Assembly: GCA_016794075.1 (NCBI GenBank)
Contig: JAEUKU010000333.1
Span: 1 to 6,973, forward strand
Direction of reading: 5' to 3'
Length of the DNA: 6,973 nt
Origin: Rhodospirillaceae bacterium
GTDB lineage: Bacteria; Pseudomonadota; Alphaproteobacteria; Dongiales; Dongiaceae
The notes below the pieces were generated by a model. It worked only from the letters and a program-made list of their open reading frames with translations. It made no database searches and was not told where the DNA came from. How positions within the stretch are numbered: the first letter of the stretch is position 1; each line of letters starts with the position of its first letter. A program made the position numbers and the translations under genes. Below are positions 5,447-6,973 of the stretch, one piece after another.

Positions 5447-6973
5447 ATGACTGGAACCCGCTACAACGCCCGCGTCATCCGCGCTCCGCGCGGCCGCCAG
5501 CTCAACGCCAGGTCCTGGCTGACCGAAGCGCCGCTGCGCATGCTGATGAACAACCTCGACCCGGATGTGGCGGAGAACCCGCACGAGCTCGTGGTCTATG
5601 GCGGCATCGGCCGCGCCGCCCGCAACTGGGAATGCTACGACCGCATCGTGGCGACGCTGAAGACGCTGGGCGATGACGAGACCCTGCTGATCCAGTCCGG
5701 CAAGCCGGTCGGCGTGTTCAAGACCCACAAGGACGCGCCGCGGGTGTTGCTCGCCAATTCCAACCTGGTGCCGCATTGGGCGACCTGGGAGCATTTCCGC
5801 GAATTGGATGCCAAGGGCCTGATGATGTACGGCCAGATGACCGCCGGGTCGTGGATCTATATCGGCAGCCAGGGCATCGTGCAGGGCACCTACGAGACCT
5901 TCGCCGAGGCCGGCCGCCAGCATTACGGCGGCGATCTGAAGGGCCGCTGGATCCTGACCGGCGGGCTCGGCGGCATGGGCGGCGCGCAGCCGCTGGCTGC
6001 GACCATGGCGGGTGCATCGATGCTGGCGGTCGAATGCGAGCCGTCCCGAATCGAGAAGCGGCTGGAGACGCGCTATCTCGACACCAAGACCAACTCACTC
6101 GATGAGGCGCTCGCGATGCTCGAGCGCGCCAAGAAGGACGGCAAACCGGTCTCCATCGGCCTGCTCGGCAACGCGGCCGAGGTGTTTCCGGAGATCCTGA
6201 AGCGCGGCCTGCGCCCCGACATGGTGACCGACCAGACCAGCGCGCATGATCCGCTGAACGGCTATCTGCCCGCCGGTTGGTCGCTCGCCCACGCGGCCGA
6301 AATGCGGCAGCGTGACCCGAATGCGGTGGTGAAGGCAGCAAAGGAGTCGATGGCGGTGCAGGTCCGCGCCATGCTCGGCTTCCATCAGAAGGGCGTCCCG
6401 ACCTTCGACTACGGCAACAACATCCGCCAGATGGCGCAGGAAACCGGCGTCGCCAACGCCTTCGACTTCCCCGGCTTCGTGCCGGCCTATATCCGCCCCC
6501 TCTTCTGTCGCGGCGTAGGCCCGTTCCGCTGGGCGGCGCTTTCCGGCGAAGCGGAGGACATCGCCCGCACCGACGCCAAGGTGAAGGAACTGATCCCCGA
6601 CGATCCGCACCTGCACAACTGGCTCGACATGGCGACCGCGCGCATCAGGTTCCAGGGTTTGCCGGCGCGCATCTGCTGGGTCGGCCTGGGCGATCGCGCC
6701 CGTCTCGGCCTCGCCTTCAATGAGATGGTGGCCAAAGGCGAATTGCAGGCGCCCATCGTCATCGGCCGGGACCACCTCGATTCCGGCTCGGTCGCCAGCC
6801 CGAACCGCGAGACCGAAGGCATGCGGGACGGCTCCGACGCCGTCTCCGACTGGCCGCTGCTGAACGCGCTGCTGAACTGCGCCTCCGGCGCCACCTGGGT
6901 CAGCCTGCATCACGGCGGCGGCGTCGGCATGGGCTTCTCACAGCATTCCGGCATGGTGATCTGCTGCGACGGC
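5447..6973 (+). CDS. hutU: Urocanate hydratase (urocanase), C-terminus cut by window edge
   Basis: This enzyme catalyses the second step of histidine degradation, conversion of urocanate to 4-imidazolone-5-propionate, using tightly bound NAD+ in a cytoplasmic homodimer. The window holds 509 codons of a protein usually about 557 long, so roughly 48 residues are missing on the right. Visible landmarks are VVYGGIGRAARNWE near 45-58, the glycine-rich GGLGGMGGAQ at 172-181, DQTSAHDPLNGYLPAGW from 262, YIRPLFCRGVGPFRW from 348, QGLPARICWVGLG with C410, and HHGGGVGMGFSQHSG at 488-502. C410 falls at the same number as the essential cysteine of Pseudomonas putida urocanase, which supports the chosen ATG. 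GAGG lies 6 bases upstream of it. No frameshift is seen. It appears to be the first gene of a hut operon that continues to the right. Confidence 0.98.
   Translation, partial: MTGTRYNARVIRAPRGRQLNARSWLTEAPLRMLMNNLDPDVAENPHELVVYGGIGRAARNWECYDRIVATLKTLGDDETLLIQSGKPVGVFKTHKDAPRVLLANSNLVPHWATWEHFRELDAKGLMMYGQMTAGSWIYIGSQGIVQGTYETFAEAGRQHYGGDLKGRWILTGGLGGMGGAQPLAATMAGASMLAVECEPSRIEKRLETRYLDTKTNSLDEALAMLERAKKDGKPVSIGLLGNAAEVFPEILKRGLRPDMVTDQTSAHDPLNGYLPAGWSLAHAAEMRQRDPNAVVKAAKESMAVQVRAMLGFHQKGVPTFDYGNNIRQMAQETGVANAFDFPGFVPAYIRPLFCRGVGPFRWAALSGEAEDIARTDAKVKELIPDDPHLHNWLDMATARIRFQGLPARICWVGLGDRARLGLAFNEMVAKGELQAPIVIGRDHLDSGSVASPNRETEGMRDGSDAVSDWPLLNALLNCASGATWVSLHHGGGVGMGFSQHSGMVICCDG

Overview
The window comes from a high-GC chromosome, most likely an alphaproteobacterium. 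The evidence is the tight nuoA-B-C-D-E-F order with NuoC and NuoD as separate genes, a NuoE with a C-terminal tail, and the protein wording throughout. The order or genus cannot be fixed from this sequence; a Rhodospirillales- or Hyphomicrobiales-type organism is a guess. There are no mobile elements, CRISPR arrays or rRNA genes.

Layout, left to right. Positions 1-3486 hold the front of the respiratory complex I operon on the minus strand, transcribed nuoA (3486) to nuoF (cut by the left edge). The genes are almost contiguous, with overlaps or gaps of a few bases and one 25-base gap between nuoB and nuoC. All key Fe-S and quinone-site residues that can be checked are intact. Positions 3487-3753 are a non-coding spacer with a possible weak intrinsic terminator followed by a possible nuo promoter. 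A tRNA-Asp(GTC) gene with encoded CCA lies at 3754-3830 (minus), preceded by a leader with a perfect TTGACA box inside a 13-base tandem repeat.

Positions 3925-5321 hold a two-gene minus-strand operon: an EamA/DMT-family 10-helix permease (GTG start), then a small cupin of the 2,4'-dihydroxyacetophenone dioxygenase type (TTG start overlapping the permease stop). Reading the other way from 5447 to the right edge is hutU, urocanate hydratase, complete except for roughly the last 48 residues.

The most interesting part is the 125-base divergent intergenic region 5322-5446. It contains one perfect 16-base palindrome with a TGTA-TA-TACA core, which matches the style of the histidine-utilisation repressor HutC. 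The palindrome lies just after the -10 of a good hutU promoter. It also fills the 17-base spacer of a good promoter for the permease-cupin operon on the other strand. The two -10 boxes overlap. One operator is therefore positioned to control both directions, which suggests that the uncharacterised permease and cupin belong to the organism's histidine/urocanate regulon. This is an inference from sequence; the substrate of the pair is unknown.
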